Below, one piece after another: positions 7,335 to 15,738 of a DNA stretch of 64,000 nucleotides. Position numbers and translations under genes: made by a program. Each line of letters starts with the position of its first letter. The stretch's first letter is position 1. The DNA comes from Granulicella arctica (lineage in GTDB: Bacteria > Acidobacteriota > Terriglobia > Terriglobales > Acidobacteriaceae), in contig NZ_JACCCW010000002.1 of assembly GCF_013410065.1 (NCBI RefSeq), forward strand, positions 1,736,001-1,800,000, read 5' to 3'. The notes under the pieces were generated by a model. That model worked only from the letters and a program-made list of their open reading frames with translations, was not told where the DNA came from and ran no database searches.

Positions 7335-9683
7335 ATGCGCCTCTTCACCCGCTACATTCTTCGCGAAGTCGTCTCCCATGCCCTCCTCGGCGGAGCTCTC
7401 TTCACCTTCGTGCTCTTCATGAAGGATCTGGGCACGATCCTGGAGCTCGTCGTCCGCAACTCGGCCTCGTTCTGGGACGTCGTGCGCATCTTCGCCTACA
7501 TGCTGCCCAACGCGCTCACCGTGACCATTCCGATGGCCGTCCTGGTCGGCATCCTGCTCGGCCTCAGCCGCCTCGCCGCCGACAGCGAGATCACCGCGAT
7601 GCGCGCCTGCGGCATGGGCGCATGGCAGTTCGTCCGCATCGTCTCGCTCATCTCCATCGCCGCCCTCGGGCTGGGCATCGTCAACTCGGTCTACCTTGCC
7701 CCACGCTCCGCCGCCGGCCTGCTCTCGCTCCAGGACTCGCTCAAGTCCTCACAAGCCAGCTTTGAAGTCCAGCCACGCGTCTTCTACGAGGACCTGAAAA
7801 ACTACGTCCTCTACGTGCAGAACGTCAAACCGGCAGCCGGAGCCGCCGTCTGGCAACATGTCTTCCTCGCCGACCTCACCGAGCCCGCCACGCCGCACAT
7901 CACCACCGCCGATCAGGCTCTCGTCGTCAATGGAGACAACCAGACACTCCAGATGCACCTCATGGACGGCGGCCAGCACCAGATCTCCAGCACCGACCCG
8001 AACCAATATGAGGTCTCGACCTTCAGCACCATGAACCTGCCCATCCAAACCGGCGCGCAGGACGATACCCATGTCAGCCGGTCGGATACGCCACTCCACG
8101 CCCTGACGCTGCCCGAACTCTGGCAGAAGGCAAAGCTTCCCAACGGCCGGCCGTACAGCATCGAGCTGAACACGCGCTTCTCCTACCCCTTCGCCTGCCT
8201 CGTGCTGATGCTGGTCGGCGTCCCGCTCGGCCTCTCCTCCAAACGCGGCGGCAAGAGCACCGGCTTCGTCATCACCATCCTGCTCGTCCTTGTCTATTAC
8301 GTCCTCTCGCTGGTTGGCATCGCCTTCGCCAAATCCGGCAAGCTCCCACCCTTCGTCGGCGTTTGGGGAGCCAACATCCTCTTCGCCATCGCCGGAGCCC
8401 TGTTGTTGCAGCAGCTCTCACGCGGCGGCATCGCCCTCAATATCTTCGCGTCCATCGGACAAACACTCAGCACCCAGTTCGCCCGCCTCTTCCGCAAAGA
8501 GGACGGCACACAAGGCTCCAGCCATCCTCCTACGGATCTGGCCACCTTCATGCGCCGCACCTTCCACATCCGTTTCCCGCTTCTGCTCGATGACTACGTG
8601 ATGCGCGAGTACTCGATGAACTTCGTCCTCGTGCTCTCTTCGCTCATTATGCTCTTCATCGTCTTCACCTTCTTCGAGCTGATCGGCGACATGATCCGCA
8701 ACCGCACGCCGCTCGTGACGGTGGGCGACTACCTGCTAAACCTGATCCCCTTTATCCTGTCGCAGGTCACGCCGCTCTGCTCGCTCGTCGCCGTGCTCAT
8801 CACCTTCGGCGCCTTCAGTAAGTCGTCCGAGCTAACAGCGATGAAGTCCTCTGGAATCAGCATCTATCGCGTCGTCGCGCCCGTGCTCGTCCTCGCCGCC
8901 GTCATCGCCGTCTCACTCTTCACCTTCGATGAGTTCTACCTCCCCGCCGCGAATCGTCGCCAGGAGGCCATCCGATCCGTCATCAAGGGCAAGCCTGCGC
9001 AGACCTTCCTGCGGCCTGATCGCAAGTGGATCTCCGGCCAGAACACAAACAACGGCGAGCCTACCCGCATCTTCTACTACCAGTTCTTTGACGCTGATAA
9101 AAACGTCTTCGCCAACCTCACCGTCTTCGAGTTCAGTCCCGGCAGCTTCAACCTCACCCGCCGCATCTTCGCAGGCAGCGCCCATTGGGACGATCGCGTG
9201 GATCGCTGGGTCTTCGAAAACGGCTGGCAGCGTACCTTCTCCGGGGAGACGACAGCCACCTTCCAGCCATTCACCCTCTCGACCTTCCCCGAGATACGCG
9301 AAAACCCCTCCTACTTCAAAAAAGAGGATCTCCAGTCGCAGGAGATGTCCTACACGGAGCTCTCGCGCTACATCGACGACCTGAAACAATCGGGCTTCGA
9401 CACCAAGCGCCTCAGCGTCCAGCTCGACCGCAAGATCGCCTATCCGCTCATCACGCTCATCATGGCGATCCTCGCCGTCCCATTTGCACTCTCCATGGGC
9501 AAACGGGGCGGACTCGCGGGCATCGCCACAGCCATTGGACTAGCCATCTCCTATTGGGTCGTCGACGGTGTCTTCGTCGCCATGGGCAACGTCAACACCC
9601 TCCCTGCGGTGCTCGCCGCCTGGTCGCCCGACCTGCTCTTCGCCATGGCCGGAACCTACCTTCTCCTCCGCACCCAGACCTAA
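7335..9683 (+). CDS. LptF-LptG fused LPS transport permease
   Basis: 782 residues holding two complete YjgP/YjgQ permease units in tandem. Unit one (about 1-380) starts MRLFTRYILREV and has the EITAMRACGM cytoplasmic motif, a periplasmic beta-jellyroll region and C-terminal membrane helices. Unit two (about 425-782) repeats the plan: DDYVMREYSMNF, SELTAMKSSGIS, a periplasmic domain with RKWISG, then closing helices with ALSMGKRGG. In other bacteria LptF and LptG are separate proteins that pair with the ATPase LptB to pull LPS from the inner membrane. Here one chain could form the whole transmembrane part. The start at 7335 is chosen because the LptF domain begins there; longer in-frame starts only add unlike sequence. 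Confidence 0.9.
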   Translation: MRLFTRYILREVVSHALLGGALFTFVLFMKDLGTILELVVRNSASFWDVVRIFAYMLPNALTVTIPMAVLVGILLGLSRLAADSEITAMRACGMGAWQFVRIVSLISIAALGLGIVNSVYLAPRSAAGLLSLQDSLKSSQASFEVQPRVFYEDLKNYVLYVQNVKPAAGAAVWQHVFLADLTEPATPHITTADQALVVNGDNQTLQMHLMDGGQHQISSTDPNQYEVSTFSTMNLPIQTGAQDDTHVSRSDTPLHALTLPELWQKAKLPNGRPYSIELNTRFSYPFACLVLMLVGVPLGLSSKRGGKSTGFVITILLVLVYYVLSLVGIAFAKSGKLPPFVGVWGANILFAIAGALLLQQLSRGGIALNIFASIGQTLSTQFARLFRKEDGTQGSSHPPTDLATFMRRTFHIRFPLLLDDYVMREYSMNFVLVLSSLIMLFIVFTFFELIGDMIRNRTPLVTVGDYLLNLIPFILSQVTPLCSLVAVLITFGAFSKSSELTAMKSSGISIYRVVAPVLVLAAVIAVSLFTFDEFYLPAANRRQEAIRSVIKGKPAQTFLRPDRKWISGQNTNNGEPTRIFYYQFFDADKNVFANLTVFEFSPGSFNLTRRIFAGSAHWDDRVDRWVFENGWQRTFSGETTATFQPFTLSTFPEIRENPSYFKKEDLQSQEMSYTELSRYIDDLKQSGFDTKRLSVQLDRKIAYPLITLIMAILAVPFALSMGKRGGLAGIATAIGLAISYWVVDGVFVAMGNVNTLPAVLAAWSPDLLFAMAGTYLLLRTQT

Positions 9684-9802
9684 AGCACCGAGCCAATGTC
9701 ATCTCTACGCCCTTTCTTATCAATAAGATCACCACACAATAGCAAGCACACTACCCGCTCGAGCGCGCCAGTTTAGCCAGCACCGGTTAGGATAGACAAA
9801 CC

Positions 9803-10534
9803 ATGAAACTCGCCTCCACTCTGCTCCTTACCTTTGCCCCTGCTGCGCTCCTCGCCAGCCAGGCATCCGCACAGACAGCGGCTGTCCAAAAGCCCGTCAC
9901 CCATCACCCCACCGCATCGTCTGCGAACGCGCTACCTCCGAATATTCCGAAGGTCGTCGGCATTGCCAAACCTCTCTACTCCCTCAAATACATCGACACT
10001 CACATCGGCACCGGCCCGCTCGCCGAGTCCAGCGTACTTGGAACCTCCCAAGCCAACTCCAAAGTTATCTTCTACACCGTCCACTACACTGGCTGGCTCG
10101 CCAAGGACGGCACCAAGTTTGACTCCTCCCTCGACCACCCCGGCAAGGAACCCATCACCTTTCCCTATGGCCTACACCGCGTCATTCCTGGCTGGGACAC
10201 CGGCTTCCAAGGCATGCACGTCGGTGGCAAGCGGCGCCTCTTCGTCCCCTGGCAGCTCGCTTACGGCGATTCCGGCCGTCCGCCCACTATCCCTGCCAAG
10301 TCAGATCTGATCTTCGATGTTGAACTGGTCAGCTTCTCCGACAAACCGCCTGCTTCCAAGACGCCACCCGCTCCAAAGGCACAGCCCGCTCCGCCGACAG
10401 CTCCGGCTGGCGCAGCGACTCCACTTCCGGCAACGAAGCCCGATGCTGCTCCGGCAACCAGCACCCCTGCACCATCGGCTACTCCGGCTCCGGATACCAC
10501 GCCCAAGCCTCCCTCGCATCCTGAGAGCCGCTAG
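9803..10534 (+). CDS. Exported FKBP-type peptidyl-prolyl isomerase
   Basis: 243 residues: a signal peptide (about 1-23, ending near SQASAQ), a short linker, one FKBP domain (about 85-182) and a Pro/Ala/Thr-rich tail of about 60 residues. The FKBP core shows VHYTGWL, the KFDSSLD turn, PYGLHRVIPGWD, GGKRRLFVPWQLAYG and the final FDVELVSF. It should catalyse proline isomerisation of folding proteins in the periplasm. The tail is low-complexity and may span a gap or contact the cell wall. It sits between the LptFG and MsbA-like genes, so helping envelope proteins fold is a reasonable but unproven role. Confidence 0.9.
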   Translation: MKLASTLLLTFAPAALLASQASAQTAAVQKPVTHHPTASSANALPPNIPKVVGIAKPLYSLKYIDTHIGTGPLAESSVLGTSQANSKVIFYTVHYTGWLAKDGTKFDSSLDHPGKEPITFPYGLHRVIPGWDTGFQGMHVGGKRRLFVPWQLAYGDSGRPPTIPAKSDLIFDVELVSFSDKPPASKTPPAPKAQPAPPTAPAGAATPLPATKPDAAPATSTPAPSATPAPDTTPKPPSHPESR

Positions 10535-10569
10535 CGCGTCCAATCCGTAGGACCTGAGAGAAACCATGC

Positions 10570-12321
10570 ATGTTTAAACGATTGCGACCGCTCGCCCCAT
10601 ACCTCAAGCGCTACTGGAAGAGCCTTGCCTGGGGCGCGGCCGCAACCATCCTCTATAACGTCCTGAAGGTCTTGCTGCCGCTCGTCATCGGCCATGCCAT
10701 CGACGACATGCAGCATGGCCTGACGGAACAGAAGATCCTGCATCATGCGCTCCGTCTACTTGTCCTCGCGCTCCTTTCCGCTATCTTCCTTTACACCATG
10801 CGGCAGGTCATCATTGGAGCGTCACGCGAGATTGAGTTCGATCTCCGCAACGATCTCTTCGCCAACCTCGAACGCCAGCCCGCGAGCTTCTACCATACGC
10901 ACCGGACCGGCGACATCATGGCCCGGACCACCAACGATCTGAACGCCGTCCGCCAGCTACTCGGCCCGGCCATCATGTACAGCGCGAACACCATCGTCTT
11001 CACCGTGGCCGCGCTGCCCTTCATGTATAAGATCAGCCCGAAGCTGACCTTCTTCGCCTTCGTGCCACTGCCGCTCGCGTCCGTTCTAGTGCAGTACTTC
11101 GGCAACCGCATCCACACACGCTTCGAGCGCATCCAGGCAATGTTCTCGGACATCTCCGCAAAGGCGCAGGAGAACTTCTCCGGAGCGCGGCTGATTCGTG
11201 CGTTTGCTCAGGAAGAGGCCGAGATCGCCTCCTTCGAGACTGCCAATCAGGAGTACATCAAACGCAGTCTGCACCTCGTTCGCTTGATGGCGATGCTTTG
11301 GCCTACACTCGAGTTCGTCCTCGGGCTCTCGCTGATGATTACGCTGCTGGTCGGTGGCCACGAGGTCGTCGCGCATCGTATTTCGGTCGGCCAGTTCACC
11401 TCGTTCAACGTCTACATGGTGCAACTGACGTGGCCAATGATCGCAGTAGGCTGGGTCGTCAATCTCTTCCAACGTGGCACAGCGTCCGTCGTCCGCATCG
11501 ACGAGCTTCTCACGCAGAAGCCTGCCATCGACGACGCCGAAGTCGACCACAAGACCAGCGAAGAGCCCTTCAACGGCACCATCGAGCTCCGCCACCTGAC
11601 CTTCTCCTATGCAGAAGGCTCTCCTGTACTGCACGACGTCAATCTGAGCATCCCGGCCGGAAGCAGTCTTGCCATCGTCGGCCCGACTGGATCAGGCAAG
11701 TCGACGCTCGTCGGTCTGATCCCGCGGCTGCACGATGCACCTCCAGGAAGCATCCTGATCGATGGACGCCCGATCCGCAAGTTCAGGCTCGAAGAGCTGC
11801 GGAAGAACATCGGCTTCGTACCGCAGGAGACCTTCCTCTTCTCCGACACCATCCGCCAGAACATCGCCTTCGGACAACCTGAGGCTACCGACGCCGAGAT
11901 ACAGGATGCCGCTGTCGTCGCGCACATTCGCACCGAGATCCTCGAGTTCCCCAAGGGCTTCGACACGATGGTCGGAGAGCGCGGAGTCACCCTGTCCGGT
12001 GGACAGAAGCAGCGTAGCGCCATCGCCCGCGCTGTCATCCGCGACCCACGCATCCTGATCCTCGACGATGCGCTGGCAAGCGTCGATACCTATACAGAAG
12101 AGCAGATCCTAAGCGGCCTGCGTCGAGTGATGCAGGGACGGACAACAATTTTCATCTCGCATCGTATTTCGACTGCGCGCAACGCCGATCAGATCGCCGT
12201 GCTGGTCGAAGGCCGCATCGCAGAGCTTGGCACACACGATGAACTGATCGCACGCAAGGGCTACTACACCAGCCTCTACGAAAAACAACGCCTCGAAGAG
12301 GAGCTTGCGGTCGCGCAGTAG
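10570..12321 (+). CDS. MsbA-like ABC exporter (fused permease-ATPase)
   Basis: 583 residues. An N-terminal six-helix exporter domain (about 15-310) is fused to an ATPase domain (about 335-575) with Walker A GPTGSGKST at 371-379, a Q-loop (VPQETFLF), signature LSGGQKQR, Walker B ILILDDALASVD and the switch His in ISHR. Half-transporters of this type dimerise in the inner membrane. Placement after kdsA, kdsD and LptFG suggests lipid A-core flipping (MsbA role), but exporters of this family are hard to assign by sequence and a drug or lipid exporter is possible. Its stop codon abuts the stop of convergent fliS with no spacer. Confidence 0.85.
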   Translation: MFKRLRPLAPYLKRYWKSLAWGAAATILYNVLKVLLPLVIGHAIDDMQHGLTEQKILHHALRLLVLALLSAIFLYTMRQVIIGASREIEFDLRNDLFANLERQPASFYHTHRTGDIMARTTNDLNAVRQLLGPAIMYSANTIVFTVAALPFMYKISPKLTFFAFVPLPLASVLVQYFGNRIHTRFERIQAMFSDISAKAQENFSGARLIRAFAQEEAEIASFETANQEYIKRSLHLVRLMAMLWPTLEFVLGLSLMITLLVGGHEVVAHRISVGQFTSFNVYMVQLTWPMIAVGWVVNLFQRGTASVVRIDELLTQKPAIDDAEVDHKTSEEPFNGTIELRHLTFSYAEGSPVLHDVNLSIPAGSSLAIVGPTGSGKSTLVGLIPRLHDAPPGSILIDGRPIRKFRLEELRKNIGFVPQETFLFSDTIRQNIAFGQPEATDAEIQDAAVVAHIRTEILEFPKGFDTMVGERGVTLSGGQKQRSAIARAVIRDPRILILDDALASVDTYTEEQILSGLRRVMQGRTTIFISHRISTARNADQIAVLVEGRIAELGTHDELIARKGYYTSLYEKQRLEEELAVAQ

Positions 12322-12795
12322 TCAGGCTGACCAGCGCACCGGAGCGCGCGGCTCCTCAACAATTGACGGCATCCGTGCCGGCAGCGCCCTCTCTTCTCGC
12401 GTACGAAGTTCGCGTGGCAGAAGCTTTCCAGCCTCGGGGTCCTTCGCCACGATCGCCCAGGCATCGCGAACGTTCCGGACGCAGCCGATCACCTCTTGAA
12501 ACTGCTCTTTGGATGCGAAGTGCGAGGCTTCGAGCGTCATCGTGAACATGGTCGCGTAAAACTCCGCGAGCGCAATCGCCGGGCTGCCGCCGACATCTGG
12601 ACGTAGCCGCGCCTGTAGATACATCAGGATGTCGATCACCTTCTTCACTGCGATGCGCCGCCCGTGCACGTCATCTTCTTCCACGCTCTGGATCGCACGA
12701 TAGAGGAAACGAATAGCGCCATCATAGAGCGCCACGATCAACTGCACTCCAGTCGCTCCTGCCAAAGATTGCTGCCGATAGTTTGCGTCGCTCAT
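12322..12795 (-). CDS. fliS: Flagellar export chaperone FliS
   Basis: 157 residues from the chosen ATG at 12795; an ATG at 12810 would add five residues and overlap the fliD stop. The N-terminal YRQQSLAGATGVQLIVALYDGAIRFL is the classic FliS opening, followed by the helical bundle with KVIDILMYL. FliS binds flagellin in the cytoplasm and keeps it unfolded for export. The last 30 or so residues form a Pro/Arg-rich extension of no known use. It follows fliD by 7 bases on the same strand, the usual fliD-fliS order. GGGTGA upstream of 12795 serves as ribosome site. Confidence 0.9.
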   Translation of the reverse strand: MSDANYRQQSLAGATGVQLIVALYDGAIRFLYRAIQSVEEDDVHGRRIAVKKVIDILMYLQARLRPDVGGSPAIALAEFYATMFTMTLEASHFASKEQFQEVIGCVRNVRDAWAIVAKDPEAGKLLPRELRTREERALPARMPSIVEEPRAPVRWSA

Positions 12796-12802
12796 CTGTC
12801 TA

Positions 12803-14173
12803 TCACCCATTACCCGTGTTGTAGCCGGTCAGCGCGCTGTACAGCTCGTTGACCTCGTTTAGTTGACTCGGAATCGCCTGAAGAATCTCATTGGCTGTAT
12901 TCAGTTCAGTGGTCAAAGCGGTCTTCTGAGTCGCCAACAGCGCATTTTCATTGGTGATGTTCAGGTTGAGAGCCGTCTCCTCCGTGCTGTTCTGCTGTTG
13001 CGCAAGGTAGACAACCCCATCAGGAGCCTGTGAACCCAAACTATTCAGGGTCGTCGCGAGGCTCTGCCCGAAGCTGCCAGTGTTTTGCAGGTAACCAACG
13101 ACGTCGGAATAATCGCTGTCGAGTGTCGATTGCAATGTATCCGTATTCAATGAGAGGGTTCCATCCGTATTGAAGGAGATGCCGAGCTGCGTCACACTGC
13201 TGATGCTGCCACTCGCCGTGCCGGCAATCATTGCCTGGCTAAGTTGGGTCTGAAGCAGCGAGAGCGTTGGGCTGCCATACAGCGGCTCCGCATTGCCGCT
13301 AGAATCCTTCCCCTCCTGTGTGGTGATGTCTTTGACGACAGCGTTGTAAGCCGTCACAAACGTGCTGAGCGCCGTACTCACATCTGTATCATCGTTCGTA
13401 ATCTGCACCTGCACCTGAGTGCCGGGCAGCGCTGAGAGCAGCTGAAAGGTGACACCGGGAATAGCATTCGTCACCGTGTTCGACGCGCTGCTGACGCTGA
13501 TGCCATCCACGGTCAGGCTCGCATTCACACCAGTCTGCCCAACGCTGAAGCCGATGCTGTTTCCAGTCGTCGAATCCGTGAGCGCACTCGTGATCGTGAG
13601 CTGACCCGCAGAGCCACTGGTCGAACTGACCAGGGACAGCCGTGATCCGTTCGCGTCCGTAATCACAGAGGCGTTCACACCGATATCTGCTGAGTTGATC
13701 GCCGTAGCCAATGTACTCAGAGAGTCGCTACTACTGTCCACCGTCACGGTCTGCGCTGTACCTGATCCAACCTGAATCGTAATGCTGCCGGAGAGCGTGT
13801 CGTCGGCATTCGTAAGTGTGTCGGAGTAGTTCGACGAGGTCTCCGCCAACGACTTGACCACCACCGTATGGCTTCCCGCAACCGAAGCCGAGGTAGCGCC
13901 AGTCAGCGTAAGAACATTCGTATCCGAACTGGACCCCTGCTTCTCCGACAGCACGCCCGTGAAATCGGTCAACGCCTGGACCGATGTCGTCAACGTGCCA
14001 AGGTCCGTTCCAAGCGTGGAAAGAACCGTATCCTGTGCGCTGAGGGCAGTCAGTTCGTTCTGCCAGGGAGTCTCGATCGCCAACTCCGAGGCCTGGATCG
14101 CCGTCACGGTCGTAGCGACATCGAAGCCCGCTCCGCTGGTCGCCGATCCGAAGTTAATTCCGACTGTACTCAT
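12803..14173 (-). CDS. fliD: Flagellar filament cap protein FliD (HAP2)
   Basis: 456 residues, rich in Ser, Thr, Ala and Gly with no Cys and almost no aromatic residues, typical of secreted flagellar axial proteins. The N-terminal region around residues 10-110 (FDVATTVTAIQASELAIETP, then a Leu/Thr heptad stretch) and the C-terminal coiled-coil region (about 395-450) are those of the FliD_N and FliD_C domains. It should form the pentamer or decamer at the filament tip under which flagellin folds. The ribosome site GAGG precedes ATG 14173, and a sigma-54-like promoter lies 35 bases upstream. It is transcribed with fliS. Confidence 0.9.
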   Translation of the reverse strand: MSTVGINFGSATSGAGFDVATTVTAIQASELAIETPWQNELTALSAQDTVLSTLGTDLGTLTTSVQALTDFTGVLSEKQGSSSDTNVLTLTGATSASVAGSHTVVVKSLAETSSNYSDTLTNADDTLSGSITIQVGSGTAQTVTVDSSSDSLSTLATAINSADIGVNASVITDANGSRLSLVSSTSGSAGQLTITSALTDSTTGNSIGFSVGQTGVNASLTVDGISVSSASNTVTNAIPGVTFQLLSALPGTQVQVQITNDDTDVSTALSTFVTAYNAVVKDITTQEGKDSSGNAEPLYGSPTLSLLQTQLSQAMIAGTASGSISSVTQLGISFNTDGTLSLNTDTLQSTLDSDYSDVVGYLQNTGSFGQSLATTLNSLGSQAPDGVVYLAQQQNSTEETALNLNITNENALLATQKTALTTELNTANEILQAIPSQLNEVNELYSALTGYNTGNG

Positions 14174-14207
14174 TCCGAGACCTCAAAAGGTTTGTTCTGT
14201 TGAGAAC

Positions 14208-14224
14208 AGCACCCCTCATGCCAA
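14208..14224 (-). promoter_or_regulatory. Sigma-54-like promoter of fliD-fliS
   Basis: On the minus strand the bases read TTGGCATGAGGGGTGCT, with GG and GC exactly 10 bases apart as in -24/-12 promoters (consensus TGGCAC-N5-TTGC). A transcript would start near 14197, leaving about a 24-base leader before fliD. Sigma-54 control of flagellar genes is well known in other phyla; use here is inferred. Confidence 0.55.
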
Positions 14225-14275
14225 AGGTTGAGAGGTCGTCTAAGAAAAAACTAAGAGTGGAAAGGGTCAAAAGAA

Positions 14276-14307
14276 TTGGCAGCCGGTACAGAAGCCCCGG
14301 CTGCCAA
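14276..14307 (-). terminator. Rho-independent terminator after flagellin
   Basis: A perfect 11-base stem (TTGGCAGCCGG at 14276-14286 with its complement at 14297-14307) is followed on the minus strand by TTCTTTTG. It starts 10 bases after the flagellin stop at 14317 and separates flagellin from the fliD promoter. Confidence 0.85.
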
Positions 14308-14316
14308 TCGCGCTGT

Positions 14317-15168
14317 TTACTGAAGCAGCTTGAGGACTTCCTGCTGTACGCTGTTGGCCTGCGCCAGAGCACTGATACCGGTCTGGCTGAGCACCTCATA
14401 CTTCGACAGGTTGCTCGAAGCCTGGCCGTAGTCGGTGGACATGATGCTCGACTCGGCTGAGGTGAGGTTGACGCTCTCCGCACTGGCAACGTTCGAAGCG
14501 GCGGTCAGCTGGTTACTGTCCGCACCGAGTGTGCCTCGCTGAAAGGCGACATCCGCGATCGCAGCCGTCACATCAGTAAGCGCAGTCTCTGCATCGGTGT
14601 TACTGGTGAGATCCGTTCCCGTGAGTGACTCGCCGGCTGCTCCTCCGGTAGTCGTTCCGACGCTGCCCGCGGTCAGTACGCCTACCGTCTCAGCAAAGGT
14701 CGTGGTGCCAGACGTGGTGCCGTCGCTGACGACGATGTTGGTTGCCGCAGCGGTGAAGATCTGGTCACCGTTGTAGTTGGTGGTGCTGCCGATGTTGCCG
14801 ATCTCGGTCAGGATGCTCTGGTACTCCGCATTTGCAGCACCAAGCTGGGAAGCATTCAGCGTACCGTTGGAGGCTTCGGTCGCCAGCGTCGTTGCACGAT
14901 CCAGCAGATTGGTCACCTGCGAGAGAGCTCCATCCGCTGTCTGCAATAAGCCGACACCATCGGTAGCATTCTGTGAAGACTGCGTGAGTGCTGTGACGTT
15001 TGCCTGAAGGCCATTTGCAAGCGCAAGGCCAGCTGCATCGTCTGCGCCGCTGTTGATGCGCGAACCCGAAGAGAGCTGCTCGAGCGTGGTCTGAAGGCTC
15101 GACTGCGTCTGGTTCAGATTGTTCTGCGCATAGATGGCTGAGATATTGTTGAGGACACTCAAGGACAT
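14317..15168 (-). CDS. fliC: Flagellin
   Basis: 283 residues, at the short end for flagellins. The N-terminal D0/D1 region (NNISAIYAQNNLNQTQ, LEQLSSGSRINSGADDAAGLALANGL) and the C-terminal D1/D0 region ending LAQANSVQQEVLKLLQ are well conserved. Between them is a small Thr/Gly/Ser-rich domain (about 135-195), the surface-exposed variable part. It is the structural subunit of the flagellar filament, exported with the help of FliS encoded nearby. It has its own long leader with a hairpin, a sigma-28-like promoter and a strong terminator, so it is a single-gene transcript. No Cys is present. Confidence 0.95.
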   Translation of the reverse strand: MSLSVLNNISAIYAQNNLNQTQSSLQTTLEQLSSGSRINSGADDAAGLALANGLQANVTALTQSSQNATDGVGLLQTADGALSQVTNLLDRATTLATEASNGTLNASQLGAANAEYQSILTEIGNIGSTTNYNGDQIFTAAATNIVVSDGTTSGTTTFAETVGVLTAGSVGTTTGGAAGESLTGTDLTSNTDAETALTDVTAAIADVAFQRGTLGADSNQLTAASNVASAESVNLTSAESSIMSTDYGQASSNLSKYEVLSQTGISALAQANSVQQEVLKLLQ

Positions 15169-15228
15169 AGAATTCCGCTCCTGTATTGCTCAGTTTGAAT
15201 TCCCGCGTCGCCTGTCCCGAGTGCTGGA

Positions 15229-15265
15229 TCGAAGACGGCCGTTACAGTTCGCCGATCGTCTTCGA
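15229..15265 (-). promoter_or_regulatory. Hairpin in the flagellin leader
   Basis: A perfect 9-base inverted repeat, TCGAAGACG at 15229-15237 and CGTCTTCGA at 15257-15265, lies in the untranslated leader about 60 bases before the flagellin ATG. It may stabilise the mRNA or bind a regulator; the role is unknown. Confidence 0.4.
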
Positions 15266-15298
15266 TTCCAGTAGCGGAAGGCTCCGCGTTCCCACACC

Positions 15299-15325
15299 TC
15301 ATCGGCTTGGTCTGACGGCGCATTA
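15299..15325 (-). promoter_or_regulatory. Sigma-28 (FliA)-like promoter of flagellin
   Basis: On the minus strand TAAT, 15 bases, then GCCGATGA matches the flagellar sigma factor pattern TAAA-N15-GCCGATAA with two mismatches. It would give a leader of about 120 bases before flagellin. The flagellin gene is the expected target of this sigma factor. Confidence 0.5.
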
Positions 15326-15422
15326 GTCGCTTTCGCACTTCCGTCCGTACCTTCGATAAAGCGCCATCCGACCTATAGAAGCAGCGCCTCCGGTCGATGA
15401 GAGACAACAAGGAAGGATCTCC

Positions 15423-15683
15423 ATGATTGAACTCACCCGACTGAACGGAAATGGCCTGATCGTCAACTGCGATCTGATCAAGTACGCCGAGGCAGCACCC
15501 GACACCGTTTTAACTCTGGTCACAGGCGAGAAATTAGTCGTCCTCGAGACCTGCGCTCAGGTATACGAGCTCTCCCTGCGCTATCGAGCAGAGGTTCTTC
15601 GAGGAGCATGGCCGGAGGCGTCGATCCCTTTGAGCGCGAAGAGTGCCTACGATGCTGCCGAACTGGTGCACCAGCAGCCTTGA
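15423..15683 (+). CDS. flbD: FlbD-family flagellar protein
   Basis: 86 residues. The first 55 match the small FlbD family seen beside motA/motB: MIELTRLNG, a second strand ending at NCDLIKYAEAAPDTV, then LTLVTGEKLVVLET. The exact function is not settled; it is a short cytoplasmic protein encoded in flagellar operons and should not be confused with the Caulobacter regulator of the same name. The C-terminal 30 residues are an unusual extension. AAGGAAGGA lies upstream of the ATG. It leads the flbD-motA-motB operon, divergent from flagellin. Confidence 0.85.
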   Translation: MIELTRLNGNGLIVNCDLIKYAEAAPDTVLTLVTGEKLVVLETCAQVYELSLRYRAEVLRGAWPEASIPLSAKSAYDAAELVHQQP

Positions 15684-15738
15684 GCCGAACCACACCCATC
15701 GAACAGTAACCAGACAACAGAAAAGAGGAATGGGACCC

